From contig PNJM01000042.1 in the NCBI GenBank assembly GCA_013821865.1, positions 1-13,920 on the forward strand: DNA of 13,920 nt, in the 5' to 3' direction. The notes beneath the pieces were generated by a model. The model ran no database searches. It saw only the letters and a list, made by a program, of their open reading frames with translations, and was not told the origin of the DNA. A program made the translations under genes and the position numbers. Position 1 is the first letter of the stretch; every line of letters starts with the position of its first letter. The stretch comes from Rhodocyclaceae bacterium. GTDB taxonomy: Bacteria; Pseudomonadota; Gammaproteobacteria; Burkholderiales; Rhodocyclaceae. This document shows positions 13,230 to 13,920 of this stretch, one piece after another.

Positions 13230-13769
13230 CTAGCCTAGCAGCGTCACGGGCTCGATGTGCACCGTGCGTTCGCCGTCGGTGAGCCAGGCCTGGCCATCCT
13301 GGACCGTGCATTGCAGGCTCATGTTGCGGTTTGCCAGCGCGGCGATGCCCTGCGAGGCAGCCGTCGGCAAGCTCATCACGACGAGGTTGCGCAGCCGCTC
13401 CAGCTTGTCGCGGTTCTGGTTCCACCAGAGATCGGCGCCGCGCCCGCCGTAGCACAGCACGACGACACGGTTCGCTTTGCCACAGGCCTTGCGGATGTCG
13501 CGCTCATCGGGCAGGCCGACCTCGATCCACAGCTCGATGGCGCCCGTGAGATCTTTTTGCCAGAGCGCCGGCTCATCCCCGGTCGAGAGTCCCCGGCCGA
13601 ATTCCAGCCTCTCGCAGGCGAACAATGCGAAGGCCAGCAGGCGCACCATCATGCGCTCATCGGTCTCGGAAGGGTGGCGCGCGAGGGTGAGGGCGTGGCC
13701 TTGGTAGTAGCCGCGGTCCATGTCCGCAATCTGCAGATCCGCTTTGTAGATGGTTGCCTTGAGGGCCAT
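13230..13769 (-). CDS. yaeQ: YaeQ family protein (PD-(D/E)XK-like fold)
   Basis: A protein of 179 residues against 181 in E. coli. MALKATIYKADLQIADMDRG at the start, LARHPSETDERMMVRLLAFAL (29-49) and IELWIEVGLPDERDIRKAC (78-96) are the family's signature stretches. The structure known for YaeQ is related to PD-(D/E)XK nucleases, with Glu and Asp residues in the middle of the protein (including Glu83 in WIEVG) at the would-be active site; its cellular role is still poorly defined. The start is set by the family's MA-K-AT-IYKA pattern. The frame stays open upstream only because the lrgB-like remnant happens to be in phase. The ribosome site is weak (AAAGA). It is first in an operon with the gene at 12693-13220. 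Confidence 0.88.
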   Translation of the reverse strand: MALKATIYKADLQIADMDRGYYQGHALTLARHPSETDERMMVRLLAFALFACERLEFGRGLSTGDEPALWQKDLTGAIELWIEVGLPDERDIRKACGKANRVVVLCYGGRGADLWWNQNRDKLERLRNLVVMSLPTAASQGIAALANRNMSLQCTVQDGQAWLTDGERTVHIEPVTLLG

Positions 13770-13778
13770 TTTTTCTTT

Positions 13779-13838
13779 CAAAGCCAGCCCCAGCAACGGC
13801 GAGGCCGACAGGTAGACCCAGATCTCGGCGAGGTTGGC
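13779..13838 (-). pseudogene. Remnant of the N-terminus of LrgB/CidB-like protein
   Basis: In the frame that runs on into yaeQ, twenty residues ending NLAEIWVYLSASPLLGLAL resemble the first transmembrane segment of LrgB-type proteins as found in betaproteobacteria. Homology stops at 13779, three codons before the yaeQ ATG. The full protein would be about 230 residues, so nearly all of it is missing. Recognition is from memory of the family pattern. Confidence 0.45.
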
Positions 13839-13858
13839 GGGAACGGGGCGGGCGGCGG

Positions 13859-13920
13859 AAAGAACTGGGCGATGACTTCGCTGGCGAGTTGAAAGACGAG
13901 CAACAGCGTGATGGCTCCGA
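13859..13920 (-). pseudogene. Remnant of the N-terminus of LrgA/CidA-like protein (continues outside window)
   Basis: In a different frame from the lrgB-like piece, GAITLLLVFQLASEVIAQFF matches the first membrane helix of LrgA/CidA holin-like proteins. It then turns into a proline-rich shifted sequence and stops at 13778-13780. About 100 codons that should follow are absent. The few residues before it lie beyond the window. Confidence 0.45.

Overview
The window is GC-rich, gene-dense chromosomal DNA of a betaproteobacterium. Gene content (EttA, a Sco protein, DsrC/TusE-like proteins, YaeQ, a sigma28-driven chemotaxis operon) suggests a Rhodocyclales-like or related lineage. That placement is inference from protein style; no marker gene here fixes it.

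Layout. (1) 1-2604, plus strand: the 3' end of ettA, a small exported two-cysteine protein, a Sco1/SenC copper chaperone, a repeat-containing lipoprotein and a LigB/DODA-type ring-cleavage dioxygenase. (2) 2679-3797, plus: a membrane-anchored AsmA/DUF748-like protein ending at a likely intrinsic terminator. (3) 3867-5126, minus: a lipase-like alpha/beta hydrolase, divergent from (4) 5241-6730, plus: a divergent GTP cyclohydrolase I (FolE) paralogue that overlaps a second alpha/beta hydrolase by ATGA. (5) 6746-8064: module A, a dual-CDGSH iron-sulfur protein and acpH on the minus strand, divergent from a DsrC/TusE-like protein on the plus strand. (6) 8129-10400, minus: a small exported sCache-type protein followed by a methyl-accepting chemotaxis protein, behind a good sigma28 (FliA) promoter. 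(7) 10527-12685: module B, a second CDGSH gene and a second DsrC/TusE-like gene with the same divergent arrangement and the same intergenic promoter. Here the promoter is split by an IS701-like element, 10831-12303, with 12-bp perfect terminal inverted repeats and a CTAA target duplication. (8) 12693-13920, minus: a conserved hypothetical gene and yaeQ, preceded by what looks like a deletion scar joining the first codons of lrgA to the first codons of lrgB.

The most interesting signal is the duplicated CDGSH / DsrC-like module. Two paralogous pairs share one compact divergent promoter in which TTGACATT and its inverse lie 18 bases apart and serve as -35 boxes for overlapping face-to-face promoters. 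Both DsrC-like proteins keep only the penultimate cysteine of the C-terminal arm. This points to sulfur transfer or regulation linked to a CDGSH 2Fe-2S protein, rather than the trisulfide chemistry of true DsrC. Module A remains intact, while in module B the IS has separated the -35 from the -10, so the two copies should now differ in expression. Because module A gives the uninterrupted sequence, the insertion can be reconstructed to the base.

Other points of note are the FolE paralogue with Gln at the catalytic His179 position, the sCache protein/MCP pair under a flagellar-class promoter, and the lrgA/lrgB scar.
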